Origin: Candidatus Hodarchaeota archaeon
GTDB lineage: Archaea; Asgardarchaeota; Heimdallarchaeia; Hodarchaeales; Hodarchaeaceae
Assembly (NCBI GenBank): GCA_016839665.1
Contig: JAEOTU010000074.1
Coordinates: 1 to 17,392, forward strand
Reading direction: 5' to 3'
Length of the DNA stretch: 17,392 nucleotides
Made by a program: the position numbers and the translations under genes. The notes below the pieces were generated by a model. The model made no database searches. It worked only from the letters and a program-made list of their open reading frames with translations, and had not been told where the DNA came from. Positions 1 to 6,372 of the stretch are shown here, one piece after another. Numbering within the stretch: position 1 is the stretch's first letter; the number at the start of each line of letters is the position of its first letter.

Positions 1-367
1 TCGTTCTCTTAGCTTGAATCTTATCGCCTACAGCGTGAATAGCTTCAGGAGTTGGGCCAATCCAGACTAATCCCGCATCAATTACTTTACGAGCAAACTC
101 AGCATTTTCAGATAGAAAACCATAACCGGGATGAATTGCTTCTGATTTACTTTCGTGAGCAATTTTGATAATTTTGTCCATATTTAGATAACTTTCAGCT
201 GGGGTCGGATCTCCTAAAGGATAAGAAAAATCAGCTGTGTGGACATGAACAGCTTCCTCATCGACATCGGAGTATATAGCAACTGTTTCGATTCCCATCT
301 CTTGTGCAGAACCCATAATTCGACTGGCAATTTCTCCTCGATTTGCGATGAGAATCCGTTTGAACAT
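1..367 (-). CDS. Biotin carboxylase, N-terminal part (runs off the window)
   Basis: ATP-dependent carboxylation of biotin, the first half-reaction of acetyl/propionyl-CoA carboxylase or of a two-subunit pyruvate carboxylase, in the cytoplasm. Only the first ~122 residues are present, covering the N-terminal (pre-ATP-grasp) domain. Visible motifs are RILIANRGEIASRI (residues 4-17), HPGYGFLSENAEFA (79-92) and GDKIQAKR at the window edge, all hallmarks of the family. The start is ATG at 367, with a GTGAT Shine-Dalgarno match at 372-376 (4-nt spacing) and a TATA-like CATAAAAAG on the minus strand at 408-416. The family position usually read as ADEA is ADFS here, a small oddity. Which carboxylase it serves (AccC, PccA or PycA) cannot be told from this fragment, so no symbol is given. 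The family call is very secure. Confidence 0.95.
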   Translation of the reverse strand, partial: MFKRILIANRGEIASRIMGSAQEMGIETVAIYSDVDEEAVHVHTADFSYPLGDPTPAESYLNMDKIIKIAHESKSEAIHPGYGFLSENAEFARKVIDAGLVWIGPTPEAIHAVGDKIQAKRT

Positions 368-400
368 GAATATCACTTTACATTATCACTTCGAGCTGAG

Positions 401-449
401 ATATTCACTTTTTATGAAGAGTTGCCAGTCTAAAAATGTAAGTGAATAT
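401..449. promoter_or_regulatory. Inverted repeat over the biotin carboxylase promoter
   Basis: A perfect 10-bp inverted repeat, ATATTCACTT at 401-410 and AAGTGAATAT at 440-449, has a 29-bp spacer. Its near arm overlaps the minus-strand TATA-like sequence at 408-416, and related AAGTGATA words occur at 372-379 and 385-391. The position, about 30-80 bp upstream of the ATG at 367, is where an archaeal operator would sit. A role in controlling the carboxylase gene is inferred. Confidence 0.4.
408..416 (-). promoter_or_regulatory. Putative TATA box of the biotin carboxylase gene
   Basis: CATAAAAAG on the minus strand lies about 45 bp upstream of the ATG at 367. An archaeal start site about 26 bp downstream would give a leader of roughly 20 nt carrying the GTGAT ribosome-binding motif at 372-376, so geometry and leader agree. 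Based on position and composition only. Confidence 0.35.
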
Positions 450-1050
450 TCAACCTATTGTGTTTAGCCTTGATTGCTAAAGAATTCAAATAACTTGTAC
501 TTAAACCATATTTCTCTTATGCTTTAAAAACTGTTCGCCATTTAACCAAAATACAAGTATCATATGGGTGTCATCATATGGGTGGCCTTGTTTTTTATGA
601 GTTCTAGTTTTTCTACTTATCACTATAAAATCCTATGTCATTTTAATGTCAAACGAAAACGTATCCGTTAAGAAAGTGAAAAATCTTTTTAAAAATTGGT
701 TTAATATGAATTTTTTATCAATACTGGTTCTAAAACCAAAAATTAATCTTTTCCCCAATGGGTTACAATGTATCAAAGAATAAAGAATGAAATGTCAATT
801 GTTTTCAGTGAATCCTCTTATAAAAAACCATTATATTACCAAAGATTGACTTAAAGCAATAATCATTATGTTCAATGAGAGATATATCTTAAAATCAGTT
901 TAATTTTCTTACTACGCAGTAAAATTATATAATTATAGATGATTGGATTGTATAGAATATCATCATCTCCGAAAAAAGATTGATCTAGGGGTGTAACTGA
1001 AAAACAGTAATTGGTGATGAGCCTGTATTTAACGAAAAAATCCTACAGCC
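450..1050. other. Gene-free AT-rich spacer
   Basis: No convincing coding frame, tRNA or C/D-box RNA is visible here. It contains a 14-bp tandem duplication at 559-586 and a weak 7-bp inverted repeat, AGATGAT at 937-943 and ATCATCT at 962-968. The rest is AT-rich with scattered A and T runs. A spacer of this size between divergent genes is large for such a compact genome, so an unrecognised RNA or long regulatory region remains possible. Confidence 0.5.
559..586. repeat. 14-bp tandem direct repeat
   Basis: Two head-to-tail copies of a 14-bp unit beginning ATCATATGGGTG at 559-572 and 573-586; the first 12-13 bases are identical. Two copies are too few for a CRISPR or replication-iteron call. 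It may be a paired binding site or a simple duplication. Confidence 0.6.
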
Positions 1051-1070
1051 GTATGAAGCTAATTTCATAC
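1051..1070. promoter_or_regulatory. Short inverted repeat upstream of the nfeD-like gene
   Basis: GTATGAA (1051-1057) and TTCATAC (1064-1070) form a perfect 7-bp inverted repeat with a 6-bp centre. It lies about 25 bp upstream of the AAAAATATAAG TATA-like sequence (1092-1102), a position compatible with a regulator-binding site. No T-run follows, so it does not look like a terminator. The regulatory role is inferred. Confidence 0.3.
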
Positions 1071-1091
1071 AAATAAAAAGTTCTGCAAAGT

Positions 1092-1102
1092 AAAAATATA
1101 AG
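1092..1102 (+). promoter_or_regulatory. Putative TATA box of the nfeD-flotillin operon
   Basis: AAAAATATAAG lies about 35-40 bp before the ATG at 1134. A start site about 26 bp downstream falls near 1123, giving a very short leader. A second candidate, AATAAAAAG at 1072-1080, would give a longer leader including AAGGAG (1103-1108). The two cannot be separated without transcript data. Confidence 0.3.
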
Positions 1103-1133
1103 AAGGAGTTTGAGATAAGAGTAAGTGAGGAAG

Positions 1134-1982
1134 ATGGCACAGATAGAATTAGACCTTTTTCTAGTTATCTTGCAACAGATTTGTTTGGGGAGTTTAATTT
1201 CGGGATTAATTATTTTCTTTCTAACACTCATCCTTCAGGGAAGCCATTTATTCCAGCACGATCCTGATGTGGATCATGATTTCGATCATGATGTTTCTTT
1301 AGATCATGATGCTGCAATTGATCATGGCATCTCCTTAGATAAAGATTTTTCTTTAGACCATGATGTTTCTCTTGATGTTGAAGCAGATGTTGATTTCGAC
1401 ATTGATGCAGATGTTGATATCGATGTAGATGCAGACGTTGATATCGATGTAGATGCAGATGTTGGTGTTGAAATTGACCACGATACAAGCGTTGGTGTTG
1501 ACAAACATCTTGGTTTAGATGATCATGGTGTCGACACTCCAGCACCACTTATGCTCTTATTAGGAACCTTTATGATTACCTTCGGGGGTTCAGGTACGAT
1601 TCTAATAGAAATAGCGATTCATCCCATCATTCTGATGATAATCGTTTTTGGATTACCTTTTGGTACCACTTATGCCGTTTCTAAGATTTGGGAGAAAATA
1701 GCTGTTTCAGAAATTTATGAAACAGCTTTAGAAACTATCCAAATCGACGATCCAGTTCGAACACTGACTACTGTTGACACTAAAGGTGGTCTTGTGGTGA
1801 TCGAAACCTCCTCAATTCATGGGCCAGTCAAAATGGCTGCTAAAACCAAGTACGGGGTAATCGCAAGGCACATGACAGCTTATGTTATAGAAATCCAAGG
1901 AACGACACTGATTATCGATGAATGGTCCTCAATAGAAAGTAAAGAGAAGCCAATTCCCGAAGGTACCTTTAAATGGGAGTAA
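1134..1982 (+). CDS. NfeD/YqiJ-like membrane protein with Asp/His-rich insert
   Basis: A 282-residue partner-type protein of flotillins. Residues ~8-36 form a transmembrane segment. Residues ~42-134 are an insert almost entirely of Asp, His, Val, Ile and Leu. Two more membrane segments lie at ~137-160 and ~163-181. The C-terminus (~200-265, DDPVRTLTTVDTKGG onward) looks like the beta-rich OB fold of NfeD2/YqiJ/YuaF proteins. Family members such as YuaF and YqiJ are roughly 175-210 residues; the excess here is the insert. The ATG at 1134 is chosen over the GTG at 1125, because GTG forms part of a GTGAGG motif just upstream; that motif is only 3 nt from the ATG, so the start is not certain. The next gene, 25 bp downstream, encodes an SPFH protein, the known partner arrangement. 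The OB fold and family are inferred from sequence feel plus context. Confidence 0.75.
   Translation: MAQIELDLFLVILQQICLGSLISGLIIFFLTLILQGSHLFQHDPDVDHDFDHDVSLDHDAAIDHGISLDKDFSLDHDVSLDVEADVDFDIDADVDIDVDADVDIDVDADVGVEIDHDTSVGVDKHLGLDDHGVDTPAPLMLLLGTFMITFGGSGTILIEIAIHPIILMIIVFGLPFGTTYAVSKIWEKIAVSEIYETALETIQIDDPVRTLTTVDTKGGLVVIETSSIHGPVKMAAKTKYGVIARHMTAYVIEIQGTTLIIDEWSSIESKEKPIPEGTFKWE
1254..1535 (+). repeat. Coding Asp/His repeat region, ending in four 24-bp tandem units
   Basis: Encodes residues ~41-134 of the NfeD-like protein. The first half carries DHD triplets in repeats of the kind DHDVSL, with His-Asp alternation. The second half is four in-register 24-bp units at 1383-1406, 1407-1430, 1431-1454 and 1455-1478, encoding ADVDFDID, ADVDIDVD, ADVDIDVD and ADVGVEID. 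Units two and three differ by one base (1436), which points to recent duplication; units one and four have diverged. The repeat respects the reading frame. Confidence 0.9.
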
Positions 1983-1996
1983 AACATAATAATAAT

Positions 1997-2002
1997 AGGT
2001 GA
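1997..2002 (+). promoter_or_regulatory. Shine-Dalgarno AGGTGA that fixes the flotillin start
   Basis: AGGTGA matches the complement of the archaeal 16S rRNA 3' end and sits 5 nt before the ATG at 2008. The upstream in-frame GTG at 1999 lies inside this motif, so it is very unlikely to be the start. Confidence 0.75.
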
Positions 2003-2007
2003 AAAGA

Positions 2008-3309
2008 ATGAAAAAAGAACTATTGTATATTGGTGGCTTATTTGTTGGTTTTGTAATTGTCTCCATTGTTATTATAACTTTTTTTCCTGAATTCATACCT
2101 GCCATTGCGGGTGCATTCGTGTTTGTGTTTTTATTGTTTCTCTTCTTTATCATATTCTATATCTCGCGATTTAAGAAATTTAAAACCAACGAATATGTGA
2201 TACATTTCCGACGTGGACAAATTAAACGAGCTGGTACAGGTGGTACAGTGATACTTTGGCCTGTCTTCGACGAAGTAGTTGTAATCCCTACTACTGTTCA
2301 ACAGACTTTATTGGAAGCACGTGAAAAAGTTGTTTCTTTTGAGTATCAAGACGTTGCAATAACTGCATTTGTTTATTGGAGGGTTACAAATCCCGAAATT
2401 TCCTTTTCTAAAGTAAGTTGGAATCCTACTCGATCTGATTATGTTGAAAAGGCAATTAAAAATGCCACAGAAGCGATTATACGAACGACTTGTGCTAATA
2501 TGAGAATAGAGCAAATAATTCGTAATCGAGTAGAGATAATCAAAAACGTGACTACCGAGCTCCATTCGCTTACAGGAGATTGGGGGGTTACCATCGAATC
2601 TATTGAAATCCGAGACGTTATGGTTCTTGACGATCGCTTAAAAGACAATCTAGAAGCCGTAAAAAAGATCGAAGAAGCTCAGAACGCACAACTTCGCCAG
2701 GCTGAAATGGAAGAACTAGTTCAACTTCGTAATCTTGAAGTCCGACAAAAAACTGGATCATCTGACCAGGAAGTCAAACTTTCTATTGAATCGCTAGCTA
2801 AGAATAGAGAAATTCAGATTGCATCTTTAGAACAAGAACGAGCTATAATTGCAGCTGAAACTGAGCGTAAACAGAAACAAATCAATGCAGAAGCAGAAAA
2901 ATACCTTCGAGTCACACAAGAAGTGGGTGTTGAAGCTGCACGCATCCGTCAACAAGCTGAAGCCCGTAAAGACCAGTTACTCAATGAAGCAGAAGGTGAG
3001 GCTGCCAAGATCCGTCAAACTCAAATTGCTATCGCTGAAGGGATCCTCGAACAAGCCAAAGCATTAAGTCAAGCGGATGAAAAATATATCCAATTAAAAA
3101 CTCTTGATATGCTACCCGAGGTTTTTAAGAATATCAACATTGACCGTATGATTCTATTGGGAGAAGGCCAAGATGCATATAAGTCAGTGGCTCAAATGGT
3201 GCTCCCATTCATGGAACTAGCCAAAGAAATAGGTTTAACAAAAGGAATATCACCCGCTAGCGCTTCCAATCCTTCCGAAAAGAAAACTCGAAAACGTAGC
3301 TCCAGTTAA
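2008..3309 (+). CDS. SPFH/Band 7 (flotillin-like, YqiK-type) membrane protein
   Basis: A 433-residue scaffold of membrane microdomains. Two N-terminal hydrophobic stretches (~5-26 and ~31-53) anchor it. The SPFH domain follows (~55-235), with flotillin-like blocks KRAGTGGTVILWPVFDEVVV (73-92), QDVAITAFVYWRV (114-126) and the segment ending in IEIRDV (199-204). A long Glu/Ala/Gln/Lys-rich coiled coil (~210-370) with AEAE/EAEGEA repeats precedes a hydrophobic patch and a basic tail (KKTRKRSSS). This order is that of flotillin/YqiK. It lies 25 bp behind the NfeD-like gene, matching bacterial yuaF-yuaG and yqiJ-yqiK pairs, so the two products very probably work together in the membrane. Start set at ATG 2008 by the AGGTGA motif. 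The client process is unknown. Confidence 0.93.
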   Translation: MKKELLYIGGLFVGFVIVSIVIITFFPEFIPAIAGAFVFVFLLFLFFIIFYISRFKKFKTNEYVIHFRRGQIKRAGTGGTVILWPVFDEVVVIPTTVQQTLLEAREKVVSFEYQDVAITAFVYWRVTNPEISFSKVSWNPTRSDYVEKAIKNATEAIIRTTCANMRIEQIIRNRVEIIKNVTTELHSLTGDWGVTIESIEIRDVMVLDDRLKDNLEAVKKIEEAQNAQLRQAEMEELVQLRNLEVRQKTGSSDQEVKLSIESLAKNREIQIASLEQERAIIAAETERKQKQINAEAEKYLRVTQEVGVEAARIRQQAEARKDQLLNEAEGEAAKIRQTQIAIAEGILEQAKALSQADEKYIQLKTLDMLPEVFKNINIDRMILLGEGQDAYKSVAQMVLPFMELAKEIGLTKGISPASASNPSEKKTRKRSSS

Positions 3310-3317
3310 TAGGTCAA

Positions 3318-3342
3318 AAATTCGAGGAGGGAATTTCTTTTT
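3318..3342 (+). terminator. Stem-loop with T-run after the flotillin gene
   Basis: AAATTC (3318-3323) pairs with GAATTT (3331-3336) around a 7-nt purine-rich loop and is followed by CTTTTT (3337-3342). It is 9 bp past the flotillin stop, in the gap before the convergent gene that ends at 3365. The stem is weak, but archaeal termination depends mainly on the T-run. Confidence 0.4.
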
Positions 3343-3364
3343 AACAATCCCCGAATATCAGCAG

Positions 3365-4390
3365 CTATCTTACATCCCCAAAAAGTATGTTCCTGGAAAT
3401 CCTAATTGACTCCTTGCGTTTTCTCATCCGAGAAAATCCATTTTCAATCCAGTTTCTTCCTTCATTGTTCCGACCAATTTTTCGATAAATTGATCCGATT
3501 GTAAGGTATAATACTGAATCGTCTTTAAGCTGGTTGGCTCGAATATAGAATTCAATAGCTTTCTCAAATTCGATGACCTGTTGTGAAAGTAATGCCTTCC
3601 AATAGAAAAGGTTGCCGATTCTCACTAAAATGGAAATTTCTACTATTTCCTTAACAGTCTCTTTATCTTCACCATCCAATTTAGCTAAAATCTTTTCAAA
3701 TTTAGAAATTGTTGGTAGAATTTTGAGAAAATCCGCCGCTTTAATGTCAGGACGCATGTAGATAGCTCCCTCCATAATAGGAGTATCGGTAAATACCATT
3801 AATTCATCTAAAAGTGAGGCTATAGTGTTTTGAATTTTAGTAATCTCACGTATCACTGCTGAAAGAACTTGATAACGAGATTGATCGGCTTTAATTTGTA
3901 TTAAATCTGCTTCAGATTGTTTGATTGCTGCCACAGCGCTTTTCCCCCCGGTAGTTGACATGGTACTTTCGAGATCAGTATAAATCTCCTTCATGAGTTC
4001 AGTTGTCAGACCATCTTGACATTCTATGGATTCAAGCTTTCTTGAGATTATTTTTTCAATTACATCATAACTAGCCAGTACTCGTGTCTTTGTGTCACGG
4101 AGAAACAGGAGAAATATCGTACAATATCGCCCAGTGGCTTGAATGCGAGGATCAGCTGATGATACAGAACTAACTAGAAACGGATAAGCTAGGGATAATT
4201 CTTTTCGACCTGGTACAGAAAAAGGACCATGGAGCTGATTCTGTTGGTCTTGACTCTCTCCTAAGCCAAGTGCGGTCATAAGGCTGATACTGAGTTTCAT
4301 GGCACTAGTTTCATCAAGCTTTGAGAGGTTAATCTCAGCCATTGGCCCTGTATCAGACATTACTGTCAGTATAATCCCTTCAAATAGCAT
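3365..4390 (-). CDS. Longin/profilin-like domain plus TPR-like helices, unknown function
   Basis: A 341-residue soluble protein. Residues 1-118 have the pattern strand (GIILTVMSD), strand (GPMAEINL), helix (DETSAMKLSISLMTALG), strands (GPFSVP, LSLAYPFLVSS, RYCTIFLLFLR), helix (TKTRVLASYDVIEKIIS). That is the beta-beta-alpha-beta-beta-beta-alpha order of longin and roadblock-related folds, which are abundant in Asgard archaea as small-GTPase partners. The middle (~125-250) is helical. Residues ~254-320 look like one or two TPR helix pairs (ALLSQQVIEFEKAIEFYIRA, then GSIYRKIGRNNEGRNWI). The start ATG at 4390 has GGTGT 6 nt upstream. The neighbour upstream on the same strand is 266 bp away and gives no functional clue. 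The fold is a reading by eye; no family match is claimed. Confidence 0.6.
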   Translation of the reverse strand: MLFEGIILTVMSDTGPMAEINLSKLDETSAMKLSISLMTALGLGESQDQQNQLHGPFSVPGRKELSLAYPFLVSSVSSADPRIQATGRYCTIFLLFLRDTKTRVLASYDVIEKIISRKLESIECQDGLTTELMKEIYTDLESTMSTTGGKSAVAAIKQSEADLIQIKADQSRYQVLSAVIREITKIQNTIASLLDELMVFTDTPIMEGAIYMRPDIKAADFLKILPTISKFEKILAKLDGEDKETVKEIVEISILVRIGNLFYWKALLSQQVIEFEKAIEFYIRANQLKDDSVLYLTIGSIYRKIGRNNEGRNWIENGFSRMRKRKESIRISRNILFGDVR

Positions 4391-4625
4391 ATAATTACAC
4401 CAAATCTATTTTCAGGCTTTTGGGGCAAATCTGTTTTAATTCGAAAGAGGTACTACCGAGAAAGGCGATGTTTTTTTCAGAAATTTGAATTTATTTCCAA
4501 CTTTACTTCGTTTGTCTGTTGTTTTAGGTGAATCTCATAAGGTTGATTAAAAATGTTTGCAATCTCTTAAGTTTGTAGAGAGTTAGACCTTAAGACCATC
4601 ACATACCTTAAAAATTTCAAAGGTA

Positions 4626-4639
4626 GCTCACAAGTGAGC
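4626..4639 (-). terminator. Palindrome after the 519-residue gene
   Basis: GCTCAC and GTGAGC form a 6-bp inverted repeat around AA, about 20 bp past the stop at 4657 in the minus direction. Reading minus, it is followed by CCTTTGAAATTTTT, so it may help terminate that gene. It could equally be a binding site; position favours termination. Confidence 0.35.
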
Positions 4640-4656
4640 CCCTAATTCATTCCTTA

Positions 4657-6216
4657 TTATTTTATCTTTTTTCTGATCTTCTTTCGGGGGGGACTGGGTA
4701 AATCGCGGTCAATCTGTCGCATCTTTTTTTGCGAAAATTTCGAAAGTGCAACATTAAATGCTGCTTGATCGGTGGTGACTCGTTCATAACTTCCTAATGT
4801 TGGGGAATAAATAGATTTAACACCTAATTGGTACTCATTTAGCAAATTCCAAGAATTACGTATAGACAACAAGTCGTAAAGATAGTATGCAGCATCCATT
4901 AGTTCAACAACACGTTTTCGGGTTTCTAGGTCTAATTGGTAGACTCTTGGCCTGTTCAATATTTCCAGCAATAATTGAATTAATTCAATAATCTCTTGAA
5001 GATCTACTTGTGTAGGATCTTTTCGCTCGAAATAAGTGATTAAAAAGTTCATCTCGGTTGTCAATCTCTCCAACTGATATTTCAACAATTGAGTGGTCCG
5101 AACAAATTTCCTTTTGTCTAATTTTCGTATTAAGTGCCTTATCGTTCGGATTGAGGTCTCGGGTTTTGACTTCCTGAAGCCCAGGCGTTTTAAAAATCGT
5201 GCTATCTTTCCATCTACACGCAGTTGTCCTGCCATTTCTTTTGTTGAACTTATTCCTTGTCGTTGGTGTTGATCTAAAATCTCCTTTATAAATGTCGAAT
5301 TGATATCTTCAGCCATTCCTAATGTTGAGAGTAAATAATATGCCTCGACCATACGAGTGGGATCTTCTTTCTTCTGTATGTGTTTCCGTAGAAATGAACT
5401 CAAAATCAGACGATCGCTCTCAGATAAGAGGTCTAGTTTTCCTAAGCGATGTATTAGAAAACAGAAGGAAATGACTGAGTTTTCAATAATTTTAGTATCT
5501 ACACCTGCATCCATCATTTTAAAGAGGAATTCGGACACTAAATTCTCAAGTTCCTCGTTTTGTCCAACTAATAAATTGGAGATTTCCATTAAAGTACTTA
5601 AACTGTTGATTTCTTCTGGAGTGTTTGTAAATTTCTTTACTAACCGGGAAATTTCTGTGTGTCCTTCTGTGCTAATTTGATTTATGAACAAAAATTCTTT
5701 TACATTATTTAACGCTTCTTTTGGTACTTGTTCGTCTTCTGTAAGCTCGTGTAACACTTTTTGAGAGGAATCCTGCCCTTGGATACTCCCCTCTAAAAGA
5801 CCGCGTAATAATTCGTCAGGAATCTCCTCTTTACTCTCTTTGGACAAGCTATATGCAAGTGGAATAGAAATTTTTTGAAGTAAACTCTCAACAGAGTCCA
5901 GTTTAACAAGAATTTCTTGATGCTCGTCACTAAGTTTTTGAGCACTATTAACAATTAGCTGATCTAAGTCCTTACCTGGAGAAAATGCACTCAATTCTTC
6001 ATGAATTATCTGTCGTACTTCCTCCAGATTTTCCTTATTTAATTTCTTTTTAAAAAAGCCTTTGCCAAGTTTTCTCTCCATTTTCTTGTCTAATCGTTCA
6101 ATCAAAAAAGATTGAGATAATTTTTTCTTAGCCATGCCCGCAGTATAGTCAGTAACGACCTGTTTCACTAAAGCAGCTACAGTAAGGCCAACAAAGGGTA
6201 AGAAAGGAAAAACCAC
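4657..6216 (-). CDS. Helical protein with membrane-like N-terminus and possible internal HTH
   Basis: I do not recognise this 519-residue protein. It starts at GTG 6216, with GTGAT 5 nt upstream (6222-6226). Residues 2-20 (VFPFLPFVGLTVAALVKQV) are hydrophobic and could anchor or tether it. A very basic stretch follows (~29-60). The rest is almost all alpha-helix. Around residues 311-347 there is a sequence shaped like a winged-helix/HTH (ISSTKEMAGQLRVDGKIARF then LKRLGFRKS), as seen at the ends of some replication and regulatory proteins. Residues ~350-420 are rich in Arg/Lys and Leu, and the tail (PSPPRKKIRKKIK) is strongly basic. A nucleic-acid-binding or membrane-proximal scaffold role is conceivable, but only inferred. 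It stands alone, divergent from the CPBP protease gene. Confidence 0.7.
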   Translation of the reverse strand: MVFPFLPFVGLTVAALVKQVVTDYTAGMAKKKLSQSFLIERLDKKMERKLGKGFFKKKLNKENLEEVRQIIHEELSAFSPGKDLDQLIVNSAQKLSDEHQEILVKLDSVESLLQKISIPLAYSLSKESKEEIPDELLRGLLEGSIQGQDSSQKVLHELTEDEQVPKEALNNVKEFLFINQISTEGHTEISRLVKKFTNTPEEINSLSTLMEISNLLVGQNEELENLVSEFLFKMMDAGVDTKIIENSVISFCFLIHRLGKLDLLSESDRLILSSFLRKHIQKKEDPTRMVEAYYLLSTLGMAEDINSTFIKEILDQHQRQGISSTKEMAGQLRVDGKIARFLKRLGFRKSKPETSIRTIRHLIRKLDKRKFVRTTQLLKYQLERLTTEMNFLITYFERKDPTQVDLQEIIELIQLLLEILNRPRVYQLDLETRKRVVELMDAAYYLYDLLSIRNSWNLLNEYQLGVKSIYSPTLGSYERVTTDQAAFNVALSKFSQKKMRQIDRDLPSPPRKKIRKKIK

Positions 6217-6248
6217 TACTTATCACTAAAAATCCTTATATGAAAATC

Positions 6249-6280
6249 ATTTTAAAATATATTCGATCTGATCTTTTATA
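6249..6280 (-). promoter_or_regulatory. Putative promoter of the 519-residue gene
   Basis: On the minus strand two TATA-like words occur, CTTATAAAAG near 6271-6281 and AATATATTTTAAA near 6250-6262. The nearer one would start transcription about 14 nt before the GTG, leaving the GTGAT motif (6222-6226) in the leader. A third word, CATATAAGG at 6234-6242, would give an almost leaderless message. Not resolvable by eye. Confidence 0.3.
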
Positions 6281-6327
6281 AGGCAAGTTTTTCTGTATCC
6301 TCCTATTGAATTAGTTCTTTTCGATTA

Positions 6328-6337
6328 AATTTATTAT
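6328..6337 (+). promoter_or_regulatory. Putative TATA box of the CPBP protease gene
   Basis: AATTTATTAT lies about 40 bp before the ATG at 6373. A start about 26 bp downstream gives a leader of roughly 12-15 nt that would include GAGG at 6360-6363. Composition and spacing are the only evidence. Confidence 0.35.
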
Positions 6338-6372
6338 GACAGAGATTCAACAATTTTCCGAGGCTTATACTA

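Noticed and set aside
239..433. Plus-strand 64-codon frame opposite the biotin carboxylase start
   Set aside because: It overlaps a clear biotin carboxylase reading on the other strand and its own promoter.
559..586. Tandem repeat as replication iterons or an origin
   Set aside because: Only two copies, and no Orc1/Cdc6 gene or origin-recognition-box pattern nearby.
1013..1080. Possible C/D-box RNA from GTGATGA at 1013-1019
   Set aside because: No CTGA D box at a suitable distance downstream and no second box pair.
1383..1478. Tandem 24-bp units as a possible CRISPR array
   Set aside because: The units are contiguous with no spacers and lie within a coding frame.
1228..1548. Open frames on the minus strand across the Asp/His repeat region, rich in His/Gln or Ser/Thr
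   Set aside because: They are antisense images of the low-complexity repeat; the plus-strand frame has membrane segments, a matching partner gene and in-register repeats.
5357..5680. Plus-strand 107-codon frame inside the 519-residue gene
   Set aside because: Antisense to a long continuous frame with a good ribosome-binding site; the product looks like random Cys/Ser/Lys sequence.
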